This document shows positions 1 through 8,323 of a DNA stretch of 64,000 bases, in pieces. Origin of the DNA: Pontibacillus salipaludis (lineage in GTDB: Bacteria; Bacillota; Bacilli; Bacillales; BH030062); NCBI RefSeq assembly GCF_014642405.1, contig NZ_BMIN01000011.1, positions 1 to 64,000 of the forward strand, given 5' to 3'. Each line of letters starts with the position of its first letter. Position 1 is the first letter of the stretch. Under the pieces are notes generated by a model. It saw only the letters and a program-made list of their open reading frames with translations, was not told the DNA's origin and made no database searches. The position numbers and the translations under genes were made by a program.

Positions 1-126
1 GAAATTTGCCTCCGGCTTCCTTCAGATTCCGGGTCACCCCGGACACCCTTGCCCTTGGCTAACGGCTACAACGACCTTCACCGTTCGGGACTCTAACCCT
101 AAAGCTTGCGCCCATGTCGGGCACAC
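1..126 (-). mobile_element. Group IIC intron, 5' end (truncated by window edge)
   Basis: Read on the minus strand, position 126 begins GTGTGCCCGACATGGGCGCA and runs leftward through GAGTCCCGAACGGTGAAGG, GCAAGGGTGTCC and GAATCTGAAGGAAGC. I recognise these in order as domain I of bacterial group IIC introns, of which the Oceanobacillus iheyensis intron is the structural model. Only the first ~126 nt are in the window, so the reverse transcriptase/maturase and domains II-VI are not seen. It lies directly behind a terminator hairpin, the typical target of this class. The exact 5' boundary could be 126 or 128, because GTGTGTG allows two registers. Confidence 0.85.
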
Positions 127-131
127 ACCAC

Positions 132-167
132 AAAGGCCCGCTCGAATATTCGAGCGGGCCTTTTTAT
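132..167 (-). terminator. Terminator hairpin of the VTT gene, target of the intron
   Basis: The palindrome GGCCCGCTCGAATATTCGAG plus its closing CGGGCC starts right after the stop codon of the minus-strand membrane gene. On the minus strand it is followed by only TTT and then GTGGT before the intron starts. On the plus strand the tail is TTTTTAT. The short minus-strand T tract fits a terminator interrupted by the intron. Confidence 0.85.
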
Positions 168-736
168 GCACCTGCTTGGAAAAAGTCATCCCATTTGATT
201 ACGATTTCCTTTCTCCTTAATAAATAAATGAAGGTTAAAAGCATTAGTAAAAAGCCTGCCATGACAAAGGGTGATAACTTCGATATCCACTGTCCAACAG
301 AGGTATACACGACTGCTAAAGGGATATTTGAATAAAAGGATGTTTTCATGTAATCTTTAAAACCTTGTGACATTTCTATAATGCAAAGAGATATTAAATG
401 AAAATGAATAAAGGGCACTAACCGAAGTAATGCAATTTGAGAGGTGGAAAAGCTAGAGTGCTTCCCAAATAACTTATGCTTTAATTTCACAAGCTTTTGA
501 AGTGTCTTTGGCATCCATTGACTCATTTTATAAAATAATAAGCTAGATAAAGTCACACCAATCACACTATAAATAGAACCTGTAATAGCGCCAAACAAAA
601 TCCCGCCGGAAATACAAATAAATGCAACAGGCAAAAATAAAAGTGGACGTAGCAGGTGAAAACTTATGAAGAGTAGCGGTGCAAAAAAGCCACTTGCCTC
701 CAAGACGGTCATAGCGACTGTCCCAAACTGATTCAT
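164..736 (-). CDS. ytxB: VTT (TVP38/TMEM64) family membrane protein
   Basis: This encodes a 190-residue integral membrane protein of the SNARE-associated/TVP38 family; the molecular function in Bacillaceae is not settled. Several hydrophobic segments are visible. The family's glycine-rich re-entrant segment is near residues 40-65 (GGILFGAITGSIYSVIG). A basic loop with KLKHKLFGKH follows, then the LLRLVPFIHFHLIS segment. A longer frame exists, but its start would be TTG and would include the ribosome site. I chose ATG at 736 because GGAAGGGG lies about 10 nt upstream. The symbol is by analogy with the B. subtilis ytx region and is tentative. Confidence 0.75.
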   Translation of the reverse strand: MNQFGTVAMTVLEASGFFAPLLFISFHLLRPLLFLPVAFICISGGILFGAITGSIYSVIGVTLSSLLFYKMSQWMPKTLQKLVKLKHKLFGKHSSFSTSQIALLRLVPFIHFHLISLCIIEMSQGFKDYMKTSFYSNIPLAVVYTSVGQWISKLSPFVMAGFLLMLLTFIYLLRRKEIVIKWDDFFQAGA

Positions 737-827
737 GATGAACACACCCCTTCCGCCCAAGCGGTATAGTACATACTTATGACAGAAGACGAGCGGTTAT
801 GACAATAAGTCTATAACAGTTATGTCG

Positions 828-1097
828 CTATGATCTCATCGTTAGGAACACTACCATAATACAATGAGCAATCAACGCACATGGTACCCCTATTACAAAA
901 GCAGTGTGCTTGGTTTTGTGACGAAACCACTTCATACCTAAATAGGTGCCGAGCGACCCTCCTATAAGGGTAACAATCCACAACTGTTTTTCAGAAATTC
1001 TCCACTCTTCTTTAACGGCTCTTGATTTATCCTGTTGCATTTGAATCAACGCAACGACGTTCACAGCAACAAAATACCAAATGAGTATGACTCCCAT
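828..1097 (-). CDS. ysdA: DUF1294 family small membrane protein (YsdA-like)
   Basis: This is an 89-residue membrane protein. It starts with a hydrophobic segment (MGVILIWYFVAVNVVAL), has a charged stretch with DKSRAVKEEWRISE, then the DUF1294 signature GGSLGTYLGMKWFRHKT near residues 47-63, and a final hydrophobic helix. In B. subtilis a YsdA protein sits just downstream of rplT, as here. The ribosome site AGGAG lies about 8 nt before the ATG. The function is unknown. The rplT terminator separates it from the ribosomal operon, so it probably depends on read-through or on its own promoter. Confidence 0.85.
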   Translation of the reverse strand: MGVILIWYFVAVNVVALIQMQQDKSRAVKEEWRISEKQLWIVTLIGGSLGTYLGMKWFRHKTKHTAFVIGVPCALIAHCIMVVFLTMRS

Positions 1098-1145
1098 CTA
1101 TAGCTCTCCTCTTCCTTCCGTTAGTTTATAACCACTATATTTAAG

Positions 1146-1184
1146 AAAAAAAGCCATTTTCCTATACGGTAGGAAAATGGCTTT
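1146..1184 (-). terminator. Terminator of infC-rpmI-rplT operon
   Basis: On the minus strand AAGCCATTTTCCTA pairs across a short loop with TAGGAAAATGGCTT and is followed by TTTTTTTC. It begins about 14 nt after the rplT stop codon. Confidence 0.9.
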
Positions 1185-1197
1185 CGTCTGATTCTGC

Positions 1198-1554
1198 TTA
1201 TTTAAGAGCGGCTTTAGCTTGTTCAGCTAGTGCAGCGAACCCTTTTTCGTCAGTAACAGCAAGATCAGCTAGCATTTTGCGGTTAACTTCAACGCCAGCT
1301 AATTTAAGTCCGTGCATTAGACGGCTGTAAGAAATGTCGTTCATACGTGCCGCAGCATTAATACGTGCGATCCATAGTTTACGGAAATCACGTTTTTTCT
1401 GACGACGGTCACGGTATGCATACTGACCTGATTTCATTACCTGTTGTTTTGCTGTTTTGAAAAGAGCATGTTTTGAACCATAATAACCTTTAGCAAGCTT
1501 TAAGACGCGCTTACGACGTTGGCGAGTGACTGTTCCACCTTTAACACGTGCCAT
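1198..1554 (-). CDS. rplT: 50S ribosomal protein L20
   Basis: The 118-residue basic protein [20 protein letters not shown]... is full-length L20. The N-terminal arm that threads into 23S rRNA is present, as is the globular C-terminal half with [18 protein letters not shown]20 is needed for early 50S assembly. In Bacillus it also represses its own operon by binding the infC leader; such a leader is present at about 2365-2580. It is the last gene of the infC-rpmI-rplT operon, ahead of the terminator. Confidence 0.99.
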   Translation of the reverse strand: MARVKGGTVTRQRRKRVLKLAKGYYGSKHALFKTAKQQVMKSGQYAYRDRRQKKRDFRKLWIARINAAARMNDISYSRLMHGLKLAGVEVNRKMLADLAVTDEKGFAALAEQAKAALK

Positions 1555-1595
1555 AATAGTTCCCTCCTGTATTTCAACTTAATAGTTAAATTCGA

Positions 1596-1793
1596 TTATT
1601 TCTTAGGAAGCATAGCTTCGATACGCTTTAAGTCGCCACTAGATACTAGTGTGTCTTTACGTAGTTTACGCTTTTGCTTTTGAGATTTGTTAGCGAACAA
1701 GTGACTAGTGAATGCGTGAGAACGTTTAACTTTGCCACTACCTGTACGACGAAAGCGTTTCTGAGAACCTTTGTGAGTCTTCATTTTTGACAT
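1596..1793 (-). CDS. rpmI: 50S ribosomal protein L35
   Basis: The 65-residue, very basic protein [20 protein letters not shown]... matches L35 over its whole length, including the conserved KMKTHKG start and RRTGSGK. It lies between infC and rplT with short spacers (about 40 nt each side), the standard order in Firmicutes, and should be translated from the same mRNA under L20 control. Confidence 0.99.
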   Translation of the reverse strand: MSKMKTHKGSQKRFRRTGSGKVKRSHAFTSHLFANKSQKQKRKLRKDTLVSSGDLKRIEAMLPKK

Positions 1794-1831
1794 GAGTAAT
1801 TCCTCCCTTTAGAAATATGTTAGAATCACGT

Positions 1832-2350
1832 TTATTGCTTCTCGTTTACTGGAGCGAGCATCATAAACATGTTACGACCTTCCATTTTCGGTTTTGTTTC
1901 AACCGTAGAAAGATCTTTACATTCTTCAGCCAAGCGATCAAGCACTTTTTGGCCTAATTCTTTGTGAGTGATTGCACGTCCGCGGAAACGAACAGCTGCT
2001 TTCACTTTATCACCCTTCGATAAGAACTTACGCGCATTGCGTAGCTTCGTATTGAAGTCATGTTCTTCGATACCAGGGCTAAGGCGAACTTCCTTCACGT
2101 TAATGACTTTTTGCTTCTTACGCGCTTCTTTATCTTTCTTCTGTTGCTCAAAGCGATATTTACCATAGTCCATGATACGACATACTGGCGGTTTCGCATT
2201 TGGAGCTACCATTACAAGATCAAGATTTGCATTAGCTGCAATATCTAAAGCCTCGTTTTTGGATTTAACGCCTAATTGGTCTCCGTTTGAATCAATGAGA
2301 CGAACTTCGCGAGCACGAATCTTTTCATTGACGATCATATCTTTGCTAAT
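1832..2350 (-). CDS. infC: Translation initiation factor IF-3, ATT start codon
   Basis: IF-3 binds the 30S subunit and proofreads the start codon and initiator tRNA. The protein has the N-domain ([20 protein letters not shown]), the lysine-rich linker and the C-domain ([18 protein letters not shown]). An internal ATG at 2338 would give a 168-residue protein, but the strong ribosome site GGAGGTGG would then lie 18 nt away. Nine nt after GGAGG comes ATT-AGC-AAA-GAT in frame. This gives an N-terminus Met-Ser-Lys-Asp-Met-Ile that corresponds to B. subtilis IF-3, which also starts at ATT. I therefore start it at 2350 (172 residues). A non-standard start makes IF-3 sensitive to its own discrimination activity. 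Confidence 0.95.
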   Translation of the reverse strand: MSKDMIVNEKIRAREVRLIDSNGDQLGVKSKNEALDIAANANLDLVMVAPNAKPPVCRIMDYGKYRFEQQKKDKEARKKQKVINVKEVRLSPGIEEHDFNTKLRNARKFLSKGDKVKAAVRFRGRAITHKELGQKVLDRLAEECKDLSTVETKPKMEGRNMFMMLAPVNEKQ

Positions 2351-2364
2351 AACCAGCCACCTCC

Positions 2365-2580
2365 AAGGTTTATTAAAAAGGTTTATATACGTCTGTTTAT
2401 AGACAAGTGTATCTCAATCATGGTTGTAATTTCAGACAATCAAAAAAAGTGTCGGTACACATACTGCACCCACACGTTTCCCAATTACGTTTAGAAAATC
2501 ATACCTGGTAACTACTCATCAGAGTGTCAATCAGGTGAGAAGCGGGTGCTTCTACTTGTCTCAGACAATATTAAGTTTAC
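2365..2580 (-). promoter_or_regulatory. L20 leader (ribosomal protein autoregulatory RNA)
   Basis: The ~215-nt leader before infC contains AAGTAGAAGCACCCGCTTCT followed by CACCTGATTGACACTCTGAT, and further on GTGGGTGCAG. GCACCC near 2542 can pair with GGGTGC near 2467. This long-range pairing plus a local hairpin is the pattern I know from the Bacillus L20 leader, where L20 binding causes premature termination. The tract TTTTTTT after the distal helix (about 2442-2448) fits the terminator part. Confidence 0.8.
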
Positions 2581-2587
2581 CTTATTG

Positions 2588-2616
2588 AGAATAGCACGTT
2601 TAAAAAACAATGTCAA
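2588..2616 (-). promoter_or_regulatory. SigA-type promoter of infC operon
   Basis: Minus strand: TTGACA, a 17-nt spacer, then TATTCT. The -35 box is consensus and the spacing is optimal. It lies just upstream of the L20 leader. Confidence 0.85.
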
Positions 2617-2805
2617 ACGTAAACCAATCTTTTTTGCTGCACATCTTCTGTGCATGACTTTTTAAGGATATATGATATAGATCATATTTGCAACCTAAAT
2701 TTTTAACTTGTTCCTAGTAATTCGCGTCACAGTTACGTATTGATTTCTAATAAAGCCGAGCATCCTACAAAGATTTGAAACATTCGTTCCTTGTCTTTGT
2801 TACCT

Positions 2806-3321
2806 CTACTTAGGTACACTTTGTCCATTCCCAAAGTAGGTGTACCCCCACTCTTTATTATCGCTTGTGGGACCATTGATATTGTAATCAAGGTCATGCA
2901 AGATACGATGAACAATTTTTAATTCTTTGGTACCTCGTTCGAAACGGGCTGCCTGCAAGTAATAAAGTGCGTTCTCGAGATCTTTCTTTATCAATTCGTC
3001 TTCAGTCTTATCAAGCAGACTCTCTAGTTGTTTGACCGTATCCTTAAGTCCGTTAAAGTCTTGTTGATTAAGACTTTCGTATTTCCCATGACCGAGGGCA
3101 TCATTAAACTTATAATGCACAGTTTCGACCTTTTTTCCAATTCCATCAAAGTGTGTCTCTTCTTCAACAGCATTTTCTACATTAGAACCACCTGCTGTCT
3201 CGGCAACCCCTTCATCCCCTGCCTCGTGTGTACCTTGAGTAATAATCACTGCAAAAAGAATGCCGATTGTCAAAATGGACGCCACCATCACAGATAAAGA
3301 TACCTTTGTAACCTTAGACAA
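2806..3321 (-). CDS. Unknown exported or membrane-anchored protein
   Basis: I do not recognise this 171-residue protein. It has one N-terminal hydrophobic segment (about residues 8-29, VSLSVMVASILTIGILFAVI) after two lysines, and no lipobox cysteine. An acidic, low-complexity stretch follows at about 35-60, then a predicted helical domain with many Lys/Glu/Leu residues (GLKDTVKQLESLLDKTEDEL). The C-terminus is rich in Asn/Gly/Tyr. It is likely anchored with the bulk outside the cell. The start is TTG, six nt after GGGAGAGG. It lies alone between thrS and the infC promoter. The region 2617-2805 holds nothing else I can support. Confidence 0.65.
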   Translation of the reverse strand: MSKVTKVSLSVMVASILTIGILFAVIITQGTHEAGDEGVAETAGGSNVENAVEEETHFDGIGKKVETVHYKFNDALGHGKYESLNQQDFNGLKDTVKQLESLLDKTEDELIKKDLENALYYLQAARFERGTKELKIVHRILHDLDYNINGPTSDNKEWGYTYFGNGQSVPK

Positions 3322-3456
3322 TATACACCTCTCCCTTATAATTACTACTTGCTAAAACATAATAAATATCCATATTCTCACTAGACCCATAATAACACAA
3401 AACATGGAATATTATGTATTTAACGGTACGTTGATCAGAAATGAAACACTTGTAAT

Positions 3457-3490
3457 AAAAATCCCCAAAGCTTTTAAGCTTTGGGGATTA
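3457..3490 (-). terminator. thrS terminator
   Basis: Minus strand: AATCCCCAAAGCTT, a short loop, AAGCTTTGGGGATT, then TTTATTA. It starts a few nt after the thrS stop codon. Confidence 0.9.
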
Positions 3491-3496
3491 AAGTAT

Positions 3497-5434
3497 TTAT
3501 TTCTTTCCACTTATTTCTTGTTTGATCTGAGCTACGAAGTCTTGAAGGGATTTTGTTTCAGAGTCTTTCTCTCCATAACGACGAATGTTCACACCGCTTG
3601 CTTCAATCTCATTATCTCCTACAACAAGTTGATAAGGGACTTTTTGCATTTGAGCTTCACGGATCTTATAACCAATCTTCTCATCGCGCTCATCTACTTC
3701 AACACGCACGCCTGCATACTTCAGCTCATCTTCTACTTTCTTCGCATAATCTAAGTGAACATCAGCAGATACAGGAATGATCTTCGCTTGAACAGGTGCT
3801 AACCATGTTGGGAATGCTCCTTTGTACTCTTCTATTAAGAAGGCAACGAAACGTTCCATAGTTGAAACGACACCTCGGTGGATAACAACAGGGCGATGGT
3901 GGGCCCCATCTTCACCAATGTAGGTTAAGTCAAAACGTTCTGGTAAGTGGAAGTCCAGCTGTACAGTTGAAAGCGTTTCGTCCTTACCAAGCGCTGTTTT
4001 CACTTGTACATCTAATTTCGGTCCGTAGAACGCTGCTTCGCCTTCTGCTTCTACATACTCTACTTCTAGGTCTTCCATCGTTTCCTTGAGAAGAGCTTGC
4101 GCTTTATCCCACATCTCGTCATTATCTACATACTTCTCTTTATCTTCTTTATCACGATAGGACAAACGGAAGTAGTAATTTTCAAGACCAAAGTCTTTGT
4201 ATACTTCTTGAATCATACGAACAACCCGAATGAATTCTTCTTTCAGCTGATCCGGACGAGCAAAGATGTGAGCGTCATTCAACGTCATAGCACGCACACG
4301 TTGAAGTCCTGCTAGTGCACCGGACATTTCATAACGGTGCATGGTACCTAATTCCGCGATACGTACCGGTAAATTACGGTAACTGTGTAACTGATTTTTA
4401 TACACCATCATATGGTGAGGACAGTTCATCGGGCGGAGAACTAAATCTTCATTATCCATCTCCATTGTAGGGAACATGTCATCCTGATAATGATCCCAGT
4501 GTCCACTTGTTTTATATAAATCAACGGACCCAAGCACTGGTGTATACACGTGGTCATAGCCAAGACGTTCCTCTAAATCAACAATATAACGTTCGATTGT
4601 ACGACGAATGGTAGCACCCTTTGGCAGCCATAAAGGAAGGCCTTGCCCTACCTTTTGCGAAACTGTGAAGATATCTAGCTCTTTCCCTAGTTTACGGTGA
4701 TCACGCTCTTTAGCCTCTTCACGCATTTTTAGGTACTCTTCTAAATGATCTTTCTTTTCAAAAGCTGTACCATAGATGCGTTGAAGCATTTTATTATCGC
4801 TATCTCCACGCCAGTATGCGCCAGAAACGCTTAATAGTTTGAAGACTTTAATCTTGTTTGTAGAAGGGACGTGAGGTCCACGACAAAGATCAAAGAACTC
4901 TCCTTGCTTGTAAATGGTTACCGATTCACCTTCTGGAATGTCGTCAATCAGTTCAAGTTTTAACTCATCACCAATTTCACGGTACATCTCTTTAGCTTCT
5001 TCACGGGAAACCTCTAGACGTTCAACCTCTAAGTTTTCACTTGTGATTTTTTGCATTTCTTTTTCGATCTTCTTCAGGTCTTCAGGCGTGATAGACGTGT
5101 CAAGATCCATATCGTAATAGAACCCATTTTCAATAACAGGGCCTACTCCTAGGTTAACTTCCCCATAAATGCGTTTTACAGCCTGAGCCATTAGGTGTGC
5201 TGTTGAGTGACGAAGAACCTCTACGCCTTCTTCATCTCGAATTGTTACGATTTCTATAGAACCATCACCAGGAATAGGACGGCGAAGGTCAATCAGTTGA
5301 CCATTATGTTTCCCTGCCAACGCTTGCTTCTTTAAGCCTGAGCTAATGGAAGCAGCTACATCCTCTGTTGTCGTTCCTTGCGAGAACTCCTTAACCGCAC
5401 CATCTGGAAATGTTAATTGAATAGCTTCCGACAT
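3497..5434 (-). CDS. thrS: Threonyl-tRNA synthetase
   Basis: ThrRS charges tRNA-Thr in the cytoplasm. The 645-residue length is standard. Domains in order: TGS (1-62), the editing domain with HSTAH (His76 and His80) and its distant CRGPH motif, the class II catalytic core with the zinc/substrate motif RPMNCPHHM, the motif 3 region [18 protein letters not shown], and the C-terminal anticodon-binding domain ([19 protein letters not shown] onward). Translation starts at ATG with AGGAG about 10 nt upstream. Expression should depend on the upstream T-box, so uncharged tRNA-Thr allows read-through. Confidence 0.99.
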   Translation of the reverse strand: MSEAIQLTFPDGAVKEFSQGTTTEDVAASISSGLKKQALAGKHNGQLIDLRRPIPGDGSIEIVTIRDEEGVEVLRHSTAHLMAQAVKRIYGEVNLGVGPVIENGFYYDMDLDTSITPEDLKKIEKEMQKITSENLEVERLEVSREEAKEMYREIGDELKLELIDDIPEGESVTIYKQGEFFDLCRGPHVPSTNKIKVFKLLSVSGAYWRGDSDNKMLQRIYGTAFEKKDHLEEYLKMREEAKERDHRKLGKELDIFTVSQKVGQGLPLWLPKGATIRRTIERYIVDLEERLGYDHVYTPVLGSVDLYKTSGHWDHYQDDMFPTMEMDNEDLVLRPMNCPHHMMVYKNQLHSYRNLPVRIAELGTMHRYEMSGALAGLQRVRAMTLNDAHIFARPDQLKEEFIRVVRMIQEVYKDFGLENYYFRLSYRDKEDKEKYVDNDEMWDKAQALLKETMEDLEVEYVEAEGEAAFYGPKLDVQVKTALGKDETLSTVQLDFHLPERFDLTYIGEDGAHHRPVVIHRGVVSTMERFVAFLIEEYKGAFPTWLAPVQAKIIPVSADVHLDYAKKVEDELKYAGVRVEVDERDEKIGYKIREAQMQKVPYQLVVGDNEIEASGVNIRRYGEKDSETKSLQDFVAQIKQEISGKK

Positions 5435-5499
5435 GTGTATGTCACTCCTTTTATAATAAATCGATCTGCTTTGTCTTAGTATAGATAAACAAAGCCAAA

Positions 5500-5755
5500 A
5501 TAAAAAACGCCCATCCCTTGCACAATAGCGAAGGGACGAGCGTTATACCCGTGGTTCCACCCAAATTCCCACAGTCATAACTGTGGCTTCATTAGCACAT
5601 CCGTAACGAGGACGAATCGCTGTTTACTACTATATTGTTCGTAAACAGAGTTCAGAGGTGGTAAACAAGTGTCGTACTTAGGAAGCTTCCAGCCTATGAC
5701 TTCCCTCTCTGAGTAAGCCGATGCAACTCATTCTTATCCTCATCATCACTGATAT
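5500..5755 (-). promoter_or_regulatory. T-box riboswitch, threonine (specifier ACC)
   Basis: On the minus strand the leader shows a Stem I whose base pairs as TCAGAG/CTCTGA. In the loop next to it is TTTACCAC, giving the specifier ACC (Thr, at 5660-5662) followed by the usual A. Farther down is the T-box core GGGTGGAACCACGG (about 5550-5563), then the terminator AACGCTCGTCCCTT...AAGGGATGGGCGTT with TTTTTATTTT at 5500-5545. The T-box core overlaps the 5' arm region used for the antiterminator. Confidence 0.95.
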
Positions 5756-5782
5756 AAATTCAATTTAAACTTTATAGAAGTT

Positions 5783-5811
5783 AGTATAATGGGAATAAAT
5801 GCGAAAAGCAA
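5783..5811 (-). promoter_or_regulatory. Promoter of the thrS T-box leader
   Basis: Minus strand: TTGCTT, a 17-nt spacer, TATACT. Transcription would start near 5776, just ahead of T-box Stem I. Confidence 0.75.
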
Positions 5812-5819
5812 GCCCATTT

Positions 5820-6668
5820 TTAGAACGGAGACAATCTTTTAAATGGAAATTTATTTAACGGAAGAAATTCAGCACGCTCTTGGAAGATGTTCATCACGGT
5901 TAGCGTTTTAGGATCACTAGGATCATTTCCGTAAATCTTAATCCGATCTGGAGCCAAAGCCATTATAGGAGTCAAGTCTAGCTCGTCTGTTCCAAGACCA
6001 AACAAATATAAAGGATAATCCTTTGTCAATTTCTTAATTTCTTCAGATGTATAACGACGCCCTTTATGAGAATAGAAAATAAAAGGTTGGCTTTGCACAA
6101 TAGATAACCTCTCTACTTTAGAAGGGTTAGCTTGCAGGTATTCCCTTAGATGTTGAATATATGTCTGATAATCCTGCTCTCTTTTATATTCATCTATTGC
6201 TTCTCCAACGACCTCAATCAACTCATCATAAAATCGCTGAAAGCGAAATGTGATGATCGAATCAAATGCAAACCCTTCCCCTTTCTCGAGTGCCTCTTTA
6301 AAAACCTCTCTCAACCGCTCTAATTGTTGACTGTGGCGATAAGAAGAAGGGTGATCTTCACCCCACTGATCTGGCTCGTCCCTAAAAGAACAACACAATT
6401 CATATATGTGAGCTACTTCATCATCGTCACTGAAGTAGTAGCAATTCCGTATGATGTCTATTAACCAGGATCGCTCTCTATGTACGACATAGACATGGAT
6501 TAGTCCGCGTACGACCCGTTCCTCTTTCTCCTGATTTTCGTTAACAAGAACAACATGCCCCCATTTCTTGTGATAATGCCACTGCACGCTCATTTCATCT
6601 TTCTGAGCAAATAGAAAATCACAAAATGATAAGGCTTCTTCTTTATTAGAAAAATAGATCTCGGCCAA
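5820..6668 (-). CDS. ytxC: YtxC family sporulation-associated protein
   Basis: This 282-residue soluble protein is of the YtxC family, which is found in spore formers; its biochemical role is unknown. Visible features are a long charged central part with SDDDEVAHIYELCCSFRDEP, then AFDSIITFRFQRFYDELIEVVGEAIDEY (about 125-155), and a C-terminal part with DLTPIMALAPDRIKIYGND. The B. subtilis order thrS-ytxC-dnaI supports the call. I chose the TTG at 6668 because GGAGGGAGGG lies 6 nt upstream; the in-frame GTG further up would put that site inside the gene. Confidence 0.85.
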   Translation of the reverse strand: MAEIYFSNKEEALSFCDFLFAQKDEMSVQWHYHKKWGHVVLVNENQEKEERVVRGLIHVYVVHRERSWLIDIIRNCYYFSDDDEVAHIYELCCSFRDEPDQWGEDHPSSYRHSQQLERLREVFKEALEKGEGFAFDSIITFRFQRFYDELIEVVGEAIDEYKREQDYQTYIQHLREYLQANPSKVERLSIVQSQPFIFYSHKGRRYTSEEIKKLTKDYPLYLFGLGTDELDLTPIMALAPDRIKIYGNDPSDPKTLTVMNIFQERAEFLPLNKFPFKRLSPF

Positions 6669-6869
6669 CGTCTTCCCTCCCTCCACGAATGCTACAAGAA
6701 ACTGTTACAGTATATGGGAAGAAAACGCGAAAAATGATTATTCTCATTAAAAAAACTTCAATACCTCTCTCTGGCACAACTTTTGGATAGGGAGTTATTC
6801 AATATCAATGGCATTAACTTTGAAGACTGGAACCCAAGAAACTTTATTGTGCTTGTGGGTCCGGTACCT

Positions 6870-6982
6870 TTATAGGGAGCTAGGGAGCTGGAGAACAACG
6901 TCCCCCAGTCCCTCTTGTCTTGTAAGTACAATCACCCCGCTGCTCGGGCGTTGTTGAAGCCTTACTGAATCTACATCTCGCT
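6870..6982 (-). repeat. Decayed partner half of family A copy 1
   Basis: Read on the minus strand this flank contains AACGCCCGAGCAGCGGGG, then GTACTTACAAGACAAGAGG and CTGGGGGACG. The same succession (AACGCCCAAGCAACGTGG, GTACATTACATAGCAAGG, CTGGGGAACG) lies between copies 4 and 5 at 23335-23391. This indicates a shared, larger composite unit of which this side is degenerate. Confidence 0.5.
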
Positions 6983-7287
6983 TGTTTCCGTATCTCTCAA
7001 TACGGGGAAGGTGGGGCTGGAAACTGCGAGACTCCCGTGGGCAGAAGAGCCAGTCTAGTTTCGGCGTGGAGGACCTAGCGTGATAAGTCATCTTTTTTAC
7101 AAAGGCTAGTCGCCTTTTCCAAAAAGCTGTCTTATCCGTACGGTCCTAGGCACCACGCCTGCACCTTTCAATCTAGGTGAGACCCCGGAGCCCGGCTTTG
7201 CCGGGTGAGGAGGCTCACCAGCTCCCCACAGGAAAGCGAGTGGTTTCCAGGCCCACCTTACACTCTACTAAAGCAAAGGAAACATCC
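6983..7287 (-). repeat. Family A palindromic element, copy 1 (interrupted)
   Basis: Outer arms AAGGTGGGGCTGGAAAC (7008-7024) and GTTTCCAGGCCCACCTT (7243-7259) are complementary except for one base. The shared core follows inside: CTGCGAGACTCCCGTGGGCA on one side and GAGGAGGCTCACCAGCTCCC plus GGAAAGCGAG on the other. The core is split at 7051-7174 by a family B element. Outermost flanks carry GTTTCCGT and GGAAACATCC, a short terminal inverted repeat shared with other copies. Confidence 0.85.
7051..7174 (-). repeat. Family B hairpin element nested inside family A copy 1
   Basis: Compared with the intact core at 12968-13072, copy 1 has about 124 extra bases here. Read on the minus strand they run GCAGGCG, CCGTACGGATAAG, a hairpin, CTTATCACGCTAG, ACTAGAC. 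The units of the array at 37482-38067 show GCAGGCG, GCGTACGGATAAG, CTTATCTCGCTAG, GCTAGAC in the same order. The loop part differs from the array units. Confidence 0.75.
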
Positions 7288-7299
7288 TCTTATGCGGAG

Positions 7300-7344
7300 A
7301 AAAAAGCAGCTCTGCCAGAGGGATGACCCTCCGGCAGAGCTGCT
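7300..7344 (-). terminator. Terminator of the nrdR-dnaB-dnaI operon
   Basis: Minus strand: GCAGCTCTGCCGGAGGG, loop, CCCTCTGGCAGAGCTGC, then TTTTTTC. It follows the dnaI stop codon. Confidence 0.9.
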
Positions 7345-7362
7345 AACGGTACACTTATTGTT

Positions 7363-8289
7363 TTAGCTACGTCGATTCTGTCCAATTACTTCTACCGGGT
7401 TACTTACTTGTTTAATACGTTCAATAATTCTCCCAGCTTTCAATTGCTCAACATCTCCACGGTTGTTCGTCATAAGATGCTTTTCCAATTCCTCTAAATT
7501 GTAATTAGAAGTAAAGAAAACAGGTAAACGTTCCATCATACGATACTGTAGGATTGAGCCTAATATTTCATCACGGAACCAAGATGACATGGATTCAGCT
7601 CCAATATCATCAAGCATCAAAACCGGTACCGTTTTGAACTTTTCAACTTTCTCTTTTAGCGTGTTGTCCCCTAATGAAGACTTCATTTCACGAACTAGTT
7701 CAGGCATGTAAATAAGGTAAGAGGCAATTCGTTTATTCGCTAATTTATTGGCAATAGCTCCTAAAAGGTGTGTTTTTCCAACACCAAACGGTCCATGAAA
7801 ATATAGACCTTTATTCCCTTTTTCCGTTTCGGCATTTTCTGTGTAGTTCATCGCTTGACGGATCGCTTCGTAACGATCATCCGGATCTAAGTCCTTAAAC
7901 TTAGCTTCAACAATATCTTTTGGCATATACAAACTGTTAATGAATGAACGCTTTTCTTCCTGTTGTTGAGATTGTCTTTTACGAGGACACATCTCATACG
8001 TCAGCCTAATCTCTTTCCCCTGAACATGAAGATTCGGAGAGTAACCTGAGACCAAATTCTGACAATTTTCCAGAGAAGGGCATCCTTCACAGCGCTTAGA
8101 TTGAGATTGATACTCATATAATTTCATTAAGTGGCGTTCTACATCATGACGAGAGAGGTTCGAGTGCTCCTGCAAAATTTGTTGAATATCAGGATCTTTC
8201 AAGATTGCCTCACGCATACTTTGGTAATGCTCTTGAAAGTTCTTACTTTCCCTCATCCATTTCTTCAAAGCTGTTTGGATCGGTTCCAT
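7363..8289 (-). CDS. dnaI: Primosomal protein DnaI (helicase loader)
   Basis: DnaI loads the replicative helicase DnaC at oriC and at restart sites. The 308-residue protein has an N-terminal helicase-binding domain with a zinc-type cysteine cluster (CEGCPSLENC, later MCPRKR) and a C-terminal AAA+ ATPase with Walker A GPFGVGKTH and Walker B LMLDDIG. An ATG three codons upstream is possible, but AAGGA is too close to it. The chosen ATG at 8289 gives the conserved MEPI start with AAGGA 8 nt upstream. It directly follows dnaB in one operon. Confidence 0.97.
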   Translation of the reverse strand: MEPIQTALKKWMRESKNFQEHYQSMREAILKDPDIQQILQEHSNLSRHDVERHLMKLYEYQSQSKRCEGCPSLENCQNLVSGYSPNLHVQGKEIRLTYEMCPRKRQSQQQEEKRSFINSLYMPKDIVEAKFKDLDPDDRYEAIRQAMNYTENAETEKGNKGLYFHGPFGVGKTHLLGAIANKLANKRIASYLIYMPELVREMKSSLGDNTLKEKVEKFKTVPVLMLDDIGAESMSSWFRDEILGSILQYRMMERLPVFFTSNYNLEELEKHLMTNNRGDVEQLKAGRIIERIKQVSNPVEVIGQNRRS

Positions 8290-8323
8290 TTCACTCATCC
8301 TTAAATCAAATTATTCGTAAACG

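Noticed and set aside
1968-2402. Plus-strand frames opposite infC
   Set aside because: They are antisense to a highly conserved gene, overlap each other and lack ribosome sites.
3404-3754. Plus-strand frame of 116 codons opposite the end of thrS
   Set aside because: It crosses the thrS terminator and the coding region of thrS; composition is that of an antisense shadow.
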